Assembly (NCBI GenBank): GCA_026122225.1
Contig: JANEZZ010000310.1
Location: 310,001 to 374,000 of the forward strand
Direction: 5' to 3'
DNA from: Heloderma charlesbogerti
Taxonomy: Eukaryota > Chordata > Lepidosauria > Squamata > Helodermatidae
Length of the DNA stretch: 64,000 bases
Shown here: positions 62,119 through 64,000 of the stretch, piece after piece
Position numbering within the stretch: position 1 is the first letter of the stretch
How the letters are laid out: each line of letters opens with the position of its first letter
Program-made: the position numbers and the translations under genes
The notes under the pieces: model-generated
The model's input: the letters and a program-made list of their open reading frames with translations, nothing else
What the model was told of the DNA's origin: nothing
The model's database searches: none

Positions 62119-64000
62119 AAAGTGCATTTCACCTAGGTTGTGCATGCATTTTGCCTTGGGTGTTTTTTGTGGGTCGGACAGTTTTTTAACACCAAAAATC
62201 AATTAAGGTAAGAATATGTGGCCAGGCTGCTTGAACTTGGAGCTTCGATAATGTAGTCATTTTCTGAAATATGCAATAAGGTGACATCTAAACTGTACTA
62301 TCCATGCACCACAGGCACGTTGGGGGGGTGAGGGAAAGAATGGGTTGGGGAGAGAGATGGAAGAGCATGACAACTGGGATGGCAAAGGCCCAGGAATAAA
62401 AACCAAGTGCAGCCCTGATCACTTGTATCTCAGAGTGGGATAACATAGCCCGAAGACTTCTTTCATACTGTTCTTTATCTCACGGAATGGTGGTGGGCAA
62501 GCCCAAGAGTACTATCACTTCCCACATTATGAGGACGTACATGCTACTTTTATGTTTTAGCGCTATTTCATTCTTTGCACTTTGCAGCCTTTACTTACAT
62601 TCACACAAAGACCTTCCTGGATCTATGCATTTCACTCATATGGTGGCTTAAGCAGCAAGTCTAGGAAGCTACTTATCAAGGAAGTTGGGTGGCTTGCTGC
62701 TGCAGCTGAACTCTGTCTTGCCTTGAGGATGTAAAATATATTCTATAGCTTTTTTGTCAGTTATGTTGGCAACTGTCTGCAAATTCCAGGAGGCTGAACG
62801 CCCTTGTGCATTCCTTTTGCATCATTGCTTAACACAGATAGCCCTTTCTCTTTTTCGCATGCTCAGGATGTGCCTCCTTATAGGTCTACATCTCAAATAT
62901 AGTCTAGTGGTGGCAGTAAAACTGAATCTGGACTGATTACAGGCTGGGGGCTCACATGACTGTATGCTCCTCCATACCAAAATAAAATTTACTCCACACA
63001 GAAAACTAGATGTCAGGGGGAAGACTTCTAGCCAAGCCCTCTGCCTGACAATAGAGTCTATGTGTAGAACCATATGAACCTCCTTCTGCAGTTTTAAGTG
63101 GGGCATCCACTCAGGCTTACCACCTGTGATGCATTTTGTGAACTAGGCTAATTCCCCACCCCACCCCAGAGCAACACCAATTTCACATTCATGTTAATTT
63201 TGCTTCTGTCTTATGATGCGTATTTCTCAGCTGATATAGTAAGTCATCCCAAAGTGCACTGGTGCAGCCTGTGAGATCACATCGGTTGTAGAGACAAAAC
63301 GGGAAATATGATAGCTAGCACAGACAGGGCTACTTCATATGAGATTCTCTTGCACTGTGTGGGTGGCAAACACAGGCATGGTGCCCAAGCTGAGGGAAGA
63401 AGGCGAAGGGGTGGGGGGAGAATGAACAAGCAGCAAAGTAGATACGGAGCAAGAAGGCAGCTGTATCTTCCCAGCAGCTGACCCCAAACAGGAGGCCTCA
63501 AAGCACTCACCTATCCAGTGGCCTTGACTATATCCTCCTCATAAATAAGGAGGCAGGGAGTACAGCAGGAAATTGGCTCAGTTTGCAGGGCTACCTGTAA
63601 GGGGGAGATGCCAAGGAGGAAAAATCTCCAGAGCAAGCCTGGGTGCTTGTCAAGCTCCTCCTGAGACCTGGAGCAGCCACTTGAGGGAGGCTAGAAAGAA
63701 CAATCCTATGGTGTGTCCTACACATGAACTCTTCCTCGCGCATCAAGGAGTGATGCCCAAATATACACTGCGCTGCATTAGGTGTGGTGTGCAAGTGCAT
63801 ATTTCTCAGTCCTGTGTACACAAGTAAAGGCCTGGAAGAAAAATACAAAAACATTCTGGAGTAAAGAATTCTCCTCCTGCAAAGCCAGATATGGAAAAAT
63901 GGGGGTAGGTGGGAGAGAGCGGAGAAAACGCAAATGAGAATGAACAAGAGAAATAACACTAGCTGCTTTATACGACAGTATTGCAAATAAGTCTAGGAAG
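62119..64000. other. Intron 1 up to the window edge
   Basis: Apart from the repeat at 62925-63060, nothing is recognised. ARIH1 exon 1 and a CpG-rich promoter are not visible here, so they lie further right. Confidence 0.5.
62925..63060 (+). repeat. Unclassified dispersed repeat, copy 2
   Basis: ggctcacatgactgtatgct, then ccacacagaaaactagatgt and agggggaagac follow the same order as in 43670-43810. Confidence 0.5.

Noticed and set aside
48277..64000. Search for ARIH1 exon 1 (acidic, Gly-rich start) and a CpG-rich promoter
   Set aside because: No matching coding stretch ending at a donor in the right phase is seen on the minus strand; exon 1 must lie beyond the window.

Overview
The window is vertebrate nuclear DNA, most likely from a squamate reptile (a lizard or related lineage). 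The case rests on BovB/RTE LINE copies, CR1 and L2-like LINEs, tRNA-derived SINEs of the type common in squamates, and many short hAT-type MITEs, all spread through the introns of one conserved gene. No bacterial-style operon, CRISPR array or phage region is present.

The only host gene I can support is ARIH1 (ariadne homologue 1, an RBR-type E3 ubiquitin ligase), on the minus strand. Exons 2 to 14 lie between 48276 and 5652. The 13 exons join in phase, every junction is AG/GT, and together they give 432 residues plus a stop codon. They cover the end of the UBA-like region, RING1, the IBR, RING2 with the catalytic Cys, and the auto-inhibitory Ariadne domain. If the missing first exon has the usual length, the protein is 557 residues long. 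Exon 1, the start codon and the promoter are beyond the right edge; intron 1 fills 48277 to 64000. A 3' UTR of about 3 kb, free of recognisable repeats, runs from 5651 to about 2586 and ends at a consensus poly(A) signal.

Layout: 1-2585 is intergenic DNA downstream of ARIH1 with SINE and BovB pieces. 2586-5651 is the 3' UTR. 5652-48276 holds exons 14 to 2, with large repeat-filled introns 12 (10.5 kb), 5 (8.4 kb) and 3 (10.1 kb). 48277-64000 is part of intron 1. Intron 12 holds a decayed Ty3/gypsy element split by a younger L2-like LINE that still has an open 866-codon reading frame. Intron 3 holds a second, internally deleted L2-like copy with a duplicated 5' segment. Intron 1 holds BovB and CR1 copies and a hAT element inserted in a SINE.

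The most informative signals beyond the gene concern transposon history. There is a nested LTR/LINE locus, a textbook 5'-inverted (twin-primed) LINE, a dispersed MITE family with 8-bp target-site duplications, a second hAT-like family, and several hairpin elements. Coding transposon copies inside the gene lie mostly antisense to ARIH1. I found no convincing undescribed biological system.
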